The position numbers and the translations under genes are program-made. Shown in pieces: positions 28,110 through 37,597 of a DNA stretch of 64,000 bases. The stretch covers positions 124,001-188,000 of the forward strand of contig JANBVI010000020.1 of NCBI GenBank assembly GCA_024239075.1, written 5' to 3'. How positions within the stretch are numbered: position 1 is the stretch's first letter; every line of letters starts with the position of its first letter. Source of the stretch: Fischerella sp. CENA71 (GTDB lineage Bacteria; Cyanobacteriota; Cyanobacteriia; Cyanobacteriales; Nostocaceae). The notes under the pieces are model-generated. The model was not told the DNA's origin and ran no database searches. It saw nothing but the letters and a program-made list of their open reading frames with translations.

Positions 28110-28307
28110 TTAGTAAGCTAAATTTTCTAAAGTTTCTCGTAAATAGCGCTGTACCTGTTGTTCAAGGCTGAGTTTTTGGAATTGAGTATCGCGTTCCAAC
28201 AACCAGCGTTGGAAACCAGAACTAGCTGCGATCGCACTCTTTAAATGATGCCAAATTTGAGTTTCATCAGAAAAATGGCGATCGCTAGGAGTTTGAATTG
28301 GTGCCAT
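28110..28307 (-). CDS. Small conserved-looking protein at the head of the peptide locus
   Basis: 65 residues with AAGGA upstream. Amphipathic and helical: IWHHLKSAIAASSGFQRWLLERD, then LEQQVQRYLRETLENLAY. No signal, membrane segment or GG motif. It is 166 bp upstream of the second PpiC-like gene on the same strand and probably belongs to the same locus. Its role is unknown; small size could fit a regulator or a leader-binding helper. Not a recognised family. Confidence 0.6.
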   Translation of the reverse strand: MAPIQTPSDRHFSDETQIWHHLKSAIAASSGFQRWLLERDTQFQKLSLEQQVQRYLRETLENLAY

Positions 28308-28908
28308 AAGTTTTTTGTCCTTAGTTTTAGCTTAATTGGTAGACTTATCCACATATCTTTAGTTTTGTTTTGTACACCTATTGTTGAAAATAGGAATAAA
28401 CAGAACCAATCTTATATCTAAATCGATTGCACCCCCGCAATTGTGAAACCTTGCCAAACTTGTTATTAAAGCTAATACTTCTATGGCAGTAAATTCTGTT
28501 TCATGTGTGACTAAAAGCGATACTATGCTTACGGTAATTTGCTGATAAAAATTATTTTAATTAAAGCAGCTAAATAGTTTTTAATGAGTCTTAACGCTTC
28601 ACAGTATAAAGCAACAGGCTTGGAACAATTTACTACTATGAGAGTAAATATTAATTACAACAGCGTTTAATTTAAACCAATCATAATCTTAGCCAACAGC
28701 GCCAGCTAAAAATAAAACTTGATAAATCTAATAAAAATAATGTTGTGACAGAATTAATTAAATTATAATTCTGGCTTGCCGAAAGCTCATCAAGCCAGAG
28801 AGAGATTTGCTAGATATGGGTTGACATGGAGAGTTTAAAGAAAACTTTCCATGTCCGGTGTTTAGCCTAGATACGAAGTGTCCACTTCCTCTCTTGCCAG
28901 CCACAGTT
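28308..28908. other. Intergenic region after infB
   Basis: No gene is seen in 601 bp. The right part holds two hairpins that follow the infB stop (listed separately); the left part is A+T-rich and would hold the promoter for the gene at 28110. Confidence 0.5.
28769..28855 (-). terminator. Two hairpins downstream of infB
   Basis: A 13-14 bp stem GACATGGAGAGTTT / AAACTTTCCATGTC at 28823-28855, then TCTGGCTTG / CAAGCCAGA at 28770-28799, followed on the minus strand by the A+T-rich AATTATAATTTAATT. Together they probably end the rimP-infB transcript. Confidence 0.6.
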
Positions 28909-31900
28909 TTATCTCGCCGCAGCTGAGAGGGTACGACGCTTAGTCACCATTTGGTAGGCTTCAATGATGTCGCCTTCCGCCCAGTCACTATATTTATCAA
29001 CGCCGACACCGCATTCAAACCCTGTGTTGACCTCGCGAGTATCTTCTTTCATGCGCTTGAGCGAATCCAGAATACCTTCGTAGACAACTTTACCACCACG
29101 ACGTACTCGCAGTTTGCAGTTGCGAACCAGTTTGCCAGATTGAACATAACAACCTGCAACGGCTCCGCGACCGACAGGGAAGACAGCACGTACTTCTGCT
29201 TGACCGAGGGGTTCTTCTACTAACTCTGGTTCTAATAGACCTTCCAAAGCACCTTGGATGTCTTCTAGGAGTTTGTAGATGATGTTGTATTCTCGTACAT
29301 CTACACCAGCTTCATCAGCAGCTTGTCTAGCACCACTGGCGTAAGTGGTGTTAAAGCCAATGATCACGGCTCCACTAGCAGCAGCTAAGTCAATATCGGT
29401 CTGGGTAATTTCTCCCGCAGAAGCTAACAGTAAGCGGATTTGGACTTCGTTTTGTGGAATTTGCTTGAGTGATCCCACAATTGCCTCTACTGAGCCTTGG
29501 ACATCTCCCTTGAGGATCAAGTTGAGTTCTTTCAACTCGCCTTCTTGAGCCTGAGCTGAGATCGCAGCCAGGGTGACACGACCTTGCATGAGACGGGATT
29601 GACGCTGTTTTTCTGCGCGATCGCTTGCGAGCGCTCGTGCTTCTTTTTCGATGTGGAAGACTTCAAACTCATCTCCTGCTGCTGGCACATCACTTAAACC
29701 AAGTACCTCAACAGCGAAAGAGGGAGTTGCGGCTTCAACCTTTCTAGCTCGGTCATCGATCATCGCCCGGACTTTACCAAATACCGAGCCAGCTACAAGG
29801 ATATCACCTACTCGCAATGTACCATTTTGTACAAGCAGAGTGGCAACAGCACCTTTGGCTTTGTCTAAGTGAGCTTCAATTACGGTTCCTTTCGCACGAC
29901 GATCTGGGTTAGCAGATAGTTCTTCTACTTCTGCAACCAACAAGATCATCTCAAGTAGGGTATCGAGATTTTCGCCTTTGATTGCACTCACAGGAACCAT
30001 GATTGTTTCACCGCCCCATTCCTCTGGAGTCAGACCATAATTAGTTAACTCTTGCTTAACTCGGTCTGGTTGAGCGCCTTCTTTGTCGATTTTGTTAATT
30101 GCCACAACAATAGGCACCTCTGCGGCTTTGGCGTGGCTAATAGCTTCAATCGTTTGGGGACGGACACCATCATCGGCTGCTACAACTAAAATGGCAATGT
30201 CTGTAACCCTTGCTCCTCGCGCCCGCATGGCTGTAAAGGCTTCGTGACCAGGTGTATCTAAAAATACTACTTGCTGGACTTTGCCGCCATGTTCTACGTC
30301 TACGTGGTAAGCACCGATATGTTGTGTAATACCGCCTGCTTCGCCAGCAGCTACCTTGGTATTGCGAATTGAATCGAGCAAGGTAGTTTTACCGTGGTCT
30401 ACGTGACCCATAATTGTCACTACTGGTGGGCGTCGGTGCAGATTTTCTAAGTCTGCTACGTCGATCATTTCTGTGACTTTACGGGCTTCGGCTTCTGGTT
30501 CCTGGGTTTCGACTTGTGTATCTAGTTCGTTGGCAATTAAAGTAATTGTGGGAATATCCAAGCTTTGGGTGATACTCACCGCCATGCCTTTGAGGAACAG
30601 AATTTTCACAATTTCTGTGTCAGCAACCACTAAGGCATCAGCCAACTCTTGGACAGTCATTGTGCCTGTGACAATTAAGACTTCAGGGCGTTCGCGCTTT
30701 TGCTCCTGTGGGCGACGTTGTTGGTCACGAACTGCCGCAGTCGCAGTTTTTTTGGTTGGTTTAGGAGCGGCTGCAACGGCAGCAGTTTGTGCTGGTTTGC
30801 CCGTCTTCGGTTTAGGCGGACGTACGATCGCATTACTGATCGCAACAGCAGCAGCAGCTAGCTCTGTGTCCTCATCATCTAGGAAATCATCTTCAAAGTC
30901 TTCTTCATCAACAATAGGCTTGGCACGTTTACCTTTAACGCCTGCTTTAGCCTTGTTAGATTCTTTGACTTCGTCAATTTCTTCTTCTTGCCACTTTTTA
31001 CCAACTTTTGGTTGACGTGGAGGTGTAGGACGCTTGAGTTCAACGATTTCGGGAGTTTCTTCCTCTTGTGTCGTTTCTACCTCTGGTACTAACTGTGCTT
31101 TTACTGGTGCTACTGGCCCAGGTTTTTGTGGCCCTACTGCTGCTGGTGCTGGAATTGGACGTGTTGGAGGCTTGGGTCTTGGGGATTCTCCTACAACAGA
31201 GACACCTCTATTGCCTTTTTGCTCCGATGAGGCTCGTCCTCCAACTGGACGTGCGGGTCTAGGTGGTTGTTGGCTAGTCTCTTTCGCTTCTGCACTTGTG
31301 GCAGGCTGTGGTTTACCCTTACCCTTAACTGGCTCACGAGGAGTTTGGTCGCGATCGCGTTTGAGGATCGGTTTCTCTGCTTGATGAGCTTGGGGCGTTG
31401 ATTCTGATTTCTCCGCAGCAGGTCTTGTGGGTGGAGCAACCAGTTGCGGTTTTTGGGGTCTTTCTGGTTTTGATTTACTTGGTGCAGGGGAAGTTGGTTC
31501 TGGTTTTTCCGCTGCCATTTTTTCCGGGGGCTGGTTGTTGGGCTTGGGCGTTTTCTCTGCGTTGGTCACAGCAGTTTCTGGGATTGCCTCAGACTGATTT
31601 CGGGAAATAGGTCGAATAGGTGCCGTCGGCTTCATGGATGAGACTGGTGTGGCGAAGGGTCTGGGGGGTGAGAGCGGGTTAACTTCAGAAGAAGCAATTT
31701 GAGTATTGGTAGCAGCTGACGCCTCAAGGGCGTTGCCAGGGTGATTTTTAGGTAGTTGTGGTTTGCGAATTTCTAACAATTCTTGTTTTTGAGATGCAGC
31801 TGGTCGATGGCGAGATGGTATTTGTGTTGTATTGGACTTATGACTAATTGCACCATGATGCTCTTTTTTTGGCATTTGGTGCGTAGCCGCCAGTTTCTCC

Positions 31901-32055
31901 GCTTGAGAACGAATGCGTTCTGCTTCGGATTCTGTAATCGTGCTGCTATGACTTTTGACCGCAATATTGAGCTGGTCGCAAATTGCTAATAGCTCTTTGT
32001 TATCCAAATTCAATTCCTTTGATAATTCGTAGATTCTAACTTTGCCGTTGTTCAT
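28909..32055 (-). CDS. infB: Translation initiation factor IF-2
   Basis: 1048 residues, the long cyanobacterial form. IF2_N repeats lie at the start ([22 protein letters not shown]) and before the GTPase, separated by a Pro/Lys/Ala-rich linker (about 60-460). The G domain has GHVDHGKTT (G1), DTPGHE (G3) and NKID (G4), then the IF2 domains II-IV that bind fMet-tRNA. It promotes subunit joining on the 30S initiation complex. It is last in the rimP-nusA-ylxR-infB order. Several long plus-strand frames across the low-complexity linker are shadows. Confidence 0.97.
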   Translation of the reverse strand: MNNGKVRIYELSKELNLDNKELLAICDQLNIAVKSHSSTITESEAERIRSQAEKLAATHQMPKKEHHGAISHKSNTTQIPSRHRPAASQKQELLEIRKPQLPKNHPGNALEASAATNTQIASSEVNPLSPPRPFATPVSSMKPTAPIRPISRNQSEAIPETAVTNAEKTPKPNNQPPEKMAAEKPEPTSPAPSKSKPERPQKPQLVAPPTRPAAEKSESTPQAHQAEKPILKRDRDQTPREPVKGKGKPQPATSAEAKETSQQPPRPARPVGGRASSEQKGNRGVSVVGESPRPKPPTRPIPAPAAVGPQKPGPVAPVKAQLVPEVETTQEEETPEIVELKRPTPPRQPKVGKKWQEEEIDEVKESNKAKAGVKGKRAKPIVDEEDFEDDFLDDEDTELAAAAVAISNAIVRPPKPKTGKPAQTAAVAAAPKPTKKTATAAVRDQQRRPQEQKRERPEVLIVTGTMTVQELADALVVADTEIVKILFLKGMAVSITQSLDIPTITLIANELDTQVETQEPEAEARKVTEMIDVADLENLHRRPPVVTIMGHVDHGKTTLLDSIRNTKVAAGEAGGITQHIGAYHVDVEHGGKVQQVVFLDTPGHEAFTAMRARGARVTDIAILVVAADDGVRPQTIEAISHAKAAEVPIVVAINKIDKEGAQPDRVKQELTNYGLTPEEWGGETIMVPVSAIKGENLDTLLEMILLVAEVEELSANPDRRAKGTVIEAHLDKAKGAVATLLVQNGTLRVGDILVAGSVFGKVRAMIDDRARKVEAATPSFAVEVLGLSDVPAAGDEFEVFHIEKEARALASDRAEKQRQSRLMQGRVTLAAISAQAQEGELKELNLILKGDVQGSVEAIVGSLKQIPQNEVQIRLLLASAGEITQTDIDLAAASGAVIIGFNTTYASGARQAADEAGVDVREYNIIYKLLEDIQGALEGLLEPELVEEPLGQAEVRAVFPVGRGAVAGCYVQSGKLVRNCKLRVRRGGKVVYEGILDSLKRMKEDTREVNTGFECGVGVDKYSDWAEGDIIEAYQMVTKRRTLSAAAR

Positions 32056-32487
32056 CCACTCTTCCCCTTTAATTTACAGCTTTAGCGGATGGATGCCAGA
32101 TAAAAGCGACATCTCCACCCTTTGATTACTGTTTTTAGGTTGCCGTTTTGTTGCCGGTGCCTCCAATCAGGAAAGAGAGATGTATCGGTTTAAGGCTGGC
32201 ATCGCCACCTAAAACGATGGTTGACGCCGGACTGCGCGTGGGCGCTACCAGATTGCAATTTTTTTTGTTTTTGTTTTGCTGATTCTGAGTCTTCCACAAC
32301 ACATTAAGCGTAAGTCTTGTTTGGAGTGTTGTCTCGCCCCTTTTGGATATTGAAGAGCGATTTGCCAGACACCCTACTCTATTTTGGCACTAAATTCGAG
32401 CCTAGCTGAAGATATAGCGATAGCCTTTAGGTACGGTTATCGACATAATTGTTTCAGGTAATTACCGCCAAAGCGATTAAGCTCGAT
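32056..32487 (-). other. infB leader region
   Basis: 432 bp between ylxR and infB with no gene. On the minus strand it is unusually GC-balanced and can form several short stems, with an internal A-rich tract, ending in AGGGGAAGAG before the infB ATG. This is longer than a plain operon spacer, so a separate infB promoter or leader element is possible; I recognise no known motif. Confidence 0.4.
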
Positions 32488-32751
32488 TTAATTTTGGAGA
32501 TTGCTTTGGGCTAAACGCTGCCACAATGTCTGATACAGTGTTTCTGGCACTGATGCATGTAGCGATCGCCCTAACCTGTTTTTTTTCTGAGCTGCACTTA
32601 GACAACTCATATTAGGGCAAATGTAGGCAGAACGCCCCATGCCCTCATCTAATTGTACCTGTCCAGAAGGAAAGACGCGGACAATCCGCCAAAACTCATT
32701 TTTTAGATCCACTTTGCGACAGCTAATACAACGTCGATAGTTTGGTTTCAT
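32488..32751 (-). CDS. ylxR: YlxR (DUF448) family protein
   Basis: 87 residues from the ATG at 32751; the longer frame begins at a TTG and adds 13 poorly conserved residues. Signature RRCISCR near the start, GRSAYICPNMSCLSAAQKKNRLGRSL later. YlxR is a small RNA- or RNase P-associated regulator conserved between nusA and infB in many bacteria. Position and sequence agree. Confidence 0.92.
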   Translation of the reverse strand: MKPNYRRCISCRKVDLKNEFWRIVRVFPSGQVQLDEGMGRSAYICPNMSCLSAAQKKNRLGRSLHASVPETLYQTLWQRLAQSNLQN

Positions 32752-32913
32752 AAATTTAGAATCAGGCAGGAGACAGGAAGTATAAGTCAAGACAAAATAA
32801 TACTGTTGTTGCTTATTTACCTGTTACTTATTACCCAATACCAAATATATATGTTTTGTTTCATCGATATTTTTGATGCACACCTTAAATATAAGGGCTA
32901 GTTAATGTTTTAA

Positions 32914-34266
32914 CTATTCTTGATCGCCATCGTAAAGTTCGTCTTCGAGTTCGTCGTCAATGTCCTCGTCCTCTTCAATGTCGTCTTCAATTTTATTGTT
33001 AAATTCATCTTTTAACTGTGGTTGATTTTCGTCTTCAAATTCCTCTTCGTCTAATTCTTCCTCCTCCATTTCGTTCAGTTCTGCGGCATATTTTGCCCTA
33101 GCAGCAGCAAATTTAGTATCTTCTGCTGCATGATCATACTTAGCTTTGTCTTTGATATCTATTTTCCAGCCAGTTAGACGAGCTGCCAAGCGGACGTTTT
33201 GTCCTTCTTTTCCTATTGCTAAACTGAGTTGATCTTCTGCCACTAGGACATGAGTTTGCCTGGTTTCTGGGTCCATGAGCCGCACTTCATCTACTCGTGC
33301 TGGACTCAAGCCATTAGCAATGTAGGTAGCAGGGTCTGGGGACCAGCGAATGACATCGATTTTTTCACCTCGCAACTCGTTGACTACTACTTGAATCCGT
33401 GATCCCCGTGCGCCAATACAAGCACCTACCGGATCTACATCCCGATCTAGGGTATCTACAGCAATTTTAGTCCGAGGTCCGACATGACGGGATGGGGGGT
33501 TAGCTTCCCTAGCCACTGCTACGATGCGTACGACTTCATCTTCAATTTCCGGGACTTCGTTGGCAAATAAGTAAACTACTAAACCAGCGTCGGCCCGAGA
33601 TACTAATAACTGTGGTCCCCGTTGTTGACCTTGAGAAACTTTTTTTAAATAGACTTTGAATGTCGCACCAATCCGATAATTGTCATTAGGCAATTGTTCA
33701 CGTTTGGGCAATTCCGCTTCTACTTCAGGCTGACCAAAACCACTACTGACAGCCAAAATCACTGACTGACGCTCAAACCGCAAAACTCTCGCTTGTAGGA
33801 CTGTTCCTTCTAAATCTTGAAACTCTTCTTGAATTAATTGCCGTTGTTGATCCCGCAGTTTTTGCGCCAAGACTTGCTTAGTTTGCATTGCTGCCATCCG
33901 TCCAAATTCGCCTTGATCTGGGGTAACATCTAGTACTACTTCTTGACCTAATTGTGCTTCTTCACCTCCCATGTCTTGAACCTGTTGTAAGGCAATTTCA
34001 TGGTCAGTGTTGCTGACTTCTTCGACTATAGTTTTGGTAGCAACGACGCGAAAACCTTCTTCTTCTACATCTAGTTGGACATCAAAGTTTTCAAAATAAT
34101 CTTCATCAAATTGTTTTTTGTCTAAATTTTGAGCACGACGGTAACGTTCGTAACCTTTTAATAATGCCTCTCGAATGGCTGATTGAACTGCGACGCGAGG
34201 TAAATTACGCTCTCTACTTATACTTTCTATTAACTCTTTTAAACCAGGTAAACTAACCATTGACAT
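32914..34266 (-). CDS. nusA: Transcription termination/antitermination factor NusA
   Basis: 450 residues from the ATG at 34266, chosen for its AAGGAGAT site; the open frame extends upstream into repeat DNA but without a site. Order: N-terminal RNA polymerase-binding domain (about 1-130), S1 domain (about 135-200), two KH domains (about 205-350; VGACIGARGSRIQ, AIGKEGQNVRLAARLTGWKI) and a very acidic tail (about 395-450, rich in Glu and Asp). The two C-terminal acidic repeats of E. coli NusA are replaced by this tail, as in other cyanobacteria. Confidence 0.96.
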   Translation of the reverse strand: MSMVSLPGLKELIESISRERNLPRVAVQSAIREALLKGYERYRRAQNLDKKQFDEDYFENFDVQLDVEEEGFRVVATKTIVEEVSNTDHEIALQQVQDMGGEEAQLGQEVVLDVTPDQGEFGRMAAMQTKQVLAQKLRDQQRQLIQEEFQDLEGTVLQARVLRFERQSVILAVSSGFGQPEVEAELPKREQLPNDNYRIGATFKVYLKKVSQGQQRGPQLLVSRADAGLVVYLFANEVPEIEDEVVRIVAVAREANPPSRHVGPRTKIAVDTLDRDVDPVGACIGARGSRIQVVVNELRGEKIDVIRWSPDPATYIANGLSPARVDEVRLMDPETRQTHVLVAEDQLSLAIGKEGQNVRLAARLTGWKIDIKDKAKYDHAAEDTKFAAARAKYAAELNEMEEEELDEEEFEDENQPQLKDEFNNKIEDDIEEDEDIDDELEDELYDGDQE

Positions 34267-34452
34267 AAGCAATCTCCTTAAATAATGAGGGATTAAGGAT
34301 TGGGGACTAGGAACTGGGGATTGGGGGGACAAGTAGAACTAAGAGGAGAAGGAAGAATAATTGAAGAAATCTCTTCCTTGTCTCCCCCTCTCCCTTGTCT
34401 TTTCCCAATACCCGATTACCAATCCCCAATCACCAATCCCTTTGCCCTTCTC
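34267..34452. repeat. Inverted heptamer-type repeats between rimP and nusA
   Basis: GATTGGGGA/GGAACTGGG units at about 34290-34330 face CCAATCCCCAATCACCAATCCC-type units at 34405-34440, so the transcript could fold into a loose long hairpin within the operon. These are common intergenic repeats of the group. Confidence 0.6.
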
Positions 34453-34914
34453 TTATCGGCGTTCATCCAACTGTACTTTAGTAATCTGAGTGAGGGGAAT
34501 TGCGATCGCCCGACCTTTTTGATTTAAGTAAACAGATGTTTCATCCCGCCGAATTAATTGGCCAGTCCACTCTTGTTGTCCTTCATAGGGCGGGAAAGTG
34601 GAAACGATGACGGGAAATCCTTTGAAGGAATTAAATTCTCTGTCTGTTGTTAATTGTCGGGAAATACCAGGACTGGATACTTCCAAAACGTAAGTATCTG
34701 GAATGACTTCTGCCGCATCTAGAGTTGCTTCTAAAGCGCGGCTCATCCGTTCACAATCATCTAACCCAGTGTCTTGGTGTGGGTTGCGAATGTCTACCCG
34801 CAAAACTGGTGGACGTTGGTTTGTGTGAAAAACGACTCCAACGATCTCTAACTCCAGTTCTTCTGCTACTGGTACGGCTAAATCAATAATTTGTGGGACT
34901 AAGGGATGAGTCAT
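34453..34914 (-). CDS. rimP: Ribosome maturation factor RimP
   Basis: 153 residues, full length. RimP assists 30S assembly. Motifs: [52 protein letters not shown] and a C-terminal SH3-like end ([11 protein letters not shown]). First gene of the nusA operon. Its ATG is only about 20 nt after a terminator-like hairpin. Confidence 0.95.
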   Translation of the reverse strand: MTHPLVPQIIDLAVPVAEELELEIVGVVFHTNQRPPVLRVDIRNPHQDTGLDDCERMSRALEATLDAAEVIPDTYVLEVSSPGISRQLTTDREFNSFKGFPVIVSTFPPYEGQQEWTGQLIRRDETSVYLNQKGRAIAIPLTQITKVQLDERR

Positions 34915-34928
34915 GCAACAATTCCAAC

Positions 34929-34953
34929 AAAAAAAGTGGGTACTTACCCACTT
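34929..34953 (-). terminator. Terminator/attenuator directly upstream of rimP
   Basis: On the minus strand AAGTGGGT, loop AAGT, ACCCACTT is followed by TTTTTGTTGG: an 8-bp stem with a T tract that ends about 15 nt before the rimP ATG. It could end the upstream gene's transcript or attenuate the rimP-nusA operon. Confidence 0.8.
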
Positions 34954-34988
34954 CCTGCGATAGGGATATCTTCCAAGAAGTCTTTAGA

Positions 34989-35006
34989 CGAATCAAAATT
35001 GATTCG
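34989..35006. promoter_or_regulatory. Palindrome CGAATCAA-AA-TTGATTCG
   Basis: An 18-bp palindrome with a 2-bp centre, about 75-90 bp upstream of rimP. Either an operator-like site or an early stem of the operon leader. Confidence 0.5.
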
Positions 35007-35080
35007 CCTCTCTCTGAGTGTAGCGTATTTTTTTCAGGGCGAGAAGCAATAAATATTTAATCTTAGTCAAGAGTCAATTG

Positions 35081-36529
35081 TCAATTGTTATTAGGCACTC
35101 TTTCACTACTCACACCTGTCGGTTTCAATTTATTCTCCTGCCCCCTTTTGAGCCGTGTAGTTTGCTCCAAAATTTTATTAAAATCCTCTTGTGATAAACG
35201 TTCAACATAATTCAGCTTGATTTCCTCTAAAAAATCTACAAGCAGGCTTTGTAATTCTGAGAGTACGTGTTTTTGTTTTATTTGCTCTCCTAAAGCTTCA
35301 CCAAAGCGTTGTAATAATTGACTAGAGAGTTTTGCTGCAACAGGATCTTCCACGGCAGTAACTAGAGCATTGTATAGATTGGTGGTGATTTGAGTTGTCA
35401 GTTGTTCACCCAACTGTGTTTGTATTTTTGCCACTCCGGGTAAGTTTTGCAGGTTGCGGTAGACAGGAGAATTATTTAACGCACCTTCTAGGTTGTGATG
35501 CAAAAGCGCCACTAGTTCTGGTTGAATTGTAGGCAGAACTTCGTAGACGATAGTTTTTACCAAGATCGCAGCGATCGCTTCCACTTCATTGACATTATTG
35601 ATGTCGATATAAGGACGCAATTTCTCTTTTTGCAAAAACCAACTCAATAATTCGCCCCTGTGAATAGAAACTTGTACCTGGTTAATCACCCTCACCACAA
35701 CTATCTCAGTAAGATCCTCAGCAAAATTTGATACGATTCCTAAATGAATTTGCTGTCTAATCGGTTGTAAATTTAAGAGTTCTGCTTGATCAAGACGAAT
35801 AATCACAGGTATGACTCGTAACCAGCGCCAAAAGGGTATTAGTAAAAATAAGTCATACCAGCGCCACAAAATCGCATTTAACCAACTAAAACTGTGATAG
35901 CGACGTTTAATATAAAAACTACGAATGAGTAATTCGACAGCAAATATGCAGACACAAGGTAAATCAATTAGCCAAAAATAATCAACATATTCACCATTTT
36001 CTCCTATCCTTCGGTAGTAATTCGTAGCAATTAAAGGTCTTACCTGCTGGTTAAAAAACATGATTTCTTTTGTCCAGCCATTTTGCAATAAATACTCCTG
36101 ACTCCAAAAAATCTCAAAGGCTGTTTTGGCAGAGTCTTGCTTGAGATGAGTACGCATTTGATTTTTAATTTTTTCCAATGTGCCACTTTTATTGGCTGAT
36201 GCAAAGGGATTATTTGCTATCATTTCCACACTCAAACGGCGTAAATCAGCTAGCTTTTTTTCTACCTCCGGCGACTGTAAACCTGTTTTACTGACCTGAT
36301 TTTTAAGTACATCAATTGTGTTGAGATATTTTTCTGTTTCTCTATGAGGTTCAATACCTTTGAGTGGATCATAGGCAATCACAATTCGCGGTGCATACTG
36401 TAAGTACCTATCACGCCAAGAAATATAACTTACATTAAATAAGACTAAGCATAAATTGATAGTGGCAATTATTGCCATTACTCGTTCAAACCAGAGTTTA
36501 TAATTTTTTAGAGATTTGGAATCAGACAT
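35081..36529 (-). CDS. Membrane protein with voltage-sensor-like segment, unknown function
   Basis: 482 residues from the ATG at 36529; a longer frame begins at 36574. A first membrane helix (about 15-35, VMAIIATINLCLVLFNVSYI), then a soluble stretch, then helices around 185-260 (YFWLIDLPCVCIFAVELLIRS, WYDLFLLIPFW) with the arginine-containing WRWLRVIPVIIRLDQAELL that recalls S3-S4 of ion channels. The C-terminal half is long, helical and soluble. No pore signature is seen, so a channel role is not shown. Similar proteins appear in cyanobacteria as hypothetical membrane proteins. Confidence 0.65.
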   Translation of the reverse strand: MSDSKSLKNYKLWFERVMAIIATINLCLVLFNVSYISWRDRYLQYAPRIVIAYDPLKGIEPHRETEKYLNTIDVLKNQVSKTGLQSPEVEKKLADLRRLSVEMIANNPFASANKSGTLEKIKNQMRTHLKQDSAKTAFEIFWSQEYLLQNGWTKEIMFFNQQVRPLIATNYYRRIGENGEYVDYFWLIDLPCVCIFAVELLIRSFYIKRRYHSFSWLNAILWRWYDLFLLIPFWRWLRVIPVIIRLDQAELLNLQPIRQQIHLGIVSNFAEDLTEIVVVRVINQVQVSIHRGELLSWFLQKEKLRPYIDINNVNEVEAIAAILVKTIVYEVLPTIQPELVALLHHNLEGALNNSPVYRNLQNLPGVAKIQTQLGEQLTTQITTNLYNALVTAVEDPVAAKLSSQLLQRFGEALGEQIKQKHVLSELQSLLVDFLEEIKLNYVERLSQEDFNKILEQTTRLKRGQENKLKPTGVSSERVPNNN

Positions 36530-36851
36530 TATAGCTATAAAAATTACAAGTACTTTGTGGGTGATGATAAACAATCAAGTTAGCAAAAAGCAACTATCAA
36601 CTAGCAATAAACAACTATAATTTATGTTGTTTTAGATTTCTTTATCTATCATTTTCGCTAAGTAGAAATACTATTTGTGAATTAATTTGTAAAATTTTTT
36701 ATACCAAATCCTCTAATTTTAAACTGAATCCCACTAGTTTTAATCAAAAATCATTAATATTTCAGCCAAAGTATTTATATAAACTTAAAATGCATCTGTT
36801 AGTTCTGGTAACATCAATATTTTCCCGGCTTCATTGAAAGGAGTTTGAATT
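36530..36851. other. Divergent intergenic region
   Basis: 322 A+T-rich bases between divergent genes; presumably holds both promoters. No clear motif. Confidence 0.4.
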
Positions 36852-37442
36852 ATGTGGTGTGAATTTGGAAAATCAAGTTTTAGTGTAGCTACCATTTGTA
36901 TAGTAACGGCGGCAACAAGTGTAGCGATCGCACAGACACCAACAACTGTACGGCAGCAAATCTATACTCCACAGCAATTTCGTAGCGTACTGCAAGGATT
37001 AGGTTATAAAGTTACGGTATCAAACGCACCCCTAACAGATGCAGAGACTAAAAAAGCAATTCAAGAATTTCAAAAGGGTTATAGACTACAACCAGCGGAT
37101 GGCATAGCTGGGCCAAAAACTCAAGCTTATGCAGCAAATATTGTCAAAATTTTACAAGCAAATCTGAATCTCGTAACTAAGCCAAATCCTCCTCTACCTA
37201 AAAACTCATTTTACGGGCCTCAAACCCAATCCGCAGTCAAAGCTTATCAGAAAAAACTACAGCTTCCCGAAACAGGAATTGCTGATTTAGCATTGCGGCA
37301 AAGACTTGACAAAGATGCTAAGAAAATACTTCAAAATCCATCAGTAGCGCCATCATCTACGCCACCATCACCAACACCAACACCAACATCGACAGCCACA
37401 CCTAAGACAACGCCAACAACAACCCCATCACCAACACCTTAG
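36852..37442 (+). CDS. Exported peptidoglycan-binding (PG_binding_1) protein
   Basis: 196 residues with GAAAGGAG upstream. N-terminal signal peptide (hydrophobic 10-27, ending AIAQT). Two PG_binding_1 repeats follow: QFRSVLQGLGYKVTV ... AIQEFQKGYRLQPADGIAGPKT, and KPNPPLPKNSFYGPQT ... VKAYQKKLQLPETGIAD. The C-terminus is a Pro/Thr/Ser-rich tail (about 165-196) of low complexity, such as a wall linker. It probably binds peptidoglycan in the periplasm; no catalytic domain is present. Confidence 0.85.
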   Translation: MWCEFGKSSFSVATICIVTAATSVAIAQTPTTVRQQIYTPQQFRSVLQGLGYKVTVSNAPLTDAETKKAIQEFQKGYRLQPADGIAGPKTQAYAANIVKILQANLNLVTKPNPPLPKNSFYGPQTQSAVKAYQKKLQLPETGIADLALRQRLDKDAKKILQNPSVAPSSTPPSPTPTPTSTATPKTTPTTTPSPTP

Positions 37443-37522
37443 ACGGGAAGAGGGATCGGGGATTCTCCAGAGGAGACGCTTCGCGAACGGGGATTAGGGA
37501 GAAGGGAGATAAGGGAGACAAA

Positions 37523-37560
37523 CCAATGACCAATGACCAATGACCAATGACCAATGACCA
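37523..37560. repeat. CCAATGA heptamer x5
   Basis: Five perfect tandem copies of CCAATGA (37523-37557), a classic heterocystous-cyanobacterial short tandem repeat. Confidence 0.9.
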
Positions 37561-37592
37561 TTGTAGAGAGGCGATTAATCGCCTCTCTACAA
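37561..37592. repeat. Perfect 32-bp palindrome
   Basis: TTGTAGAGAGGCGATT and its exact complement make a 16-bp stem without a loop, 6 bp beyond the stop of the protease gene. It may act as a transcript end or be a mobile palindromic repeat. Confidence 0.85.
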
Positions 37593-37597
37593 ATGTA

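Noticed and set aside
30473-31384. Long plus-strand Ser/Ala- and Gly/Pro-rich frames
   Set aside because: Shadows of the low-complexity linker of infB.
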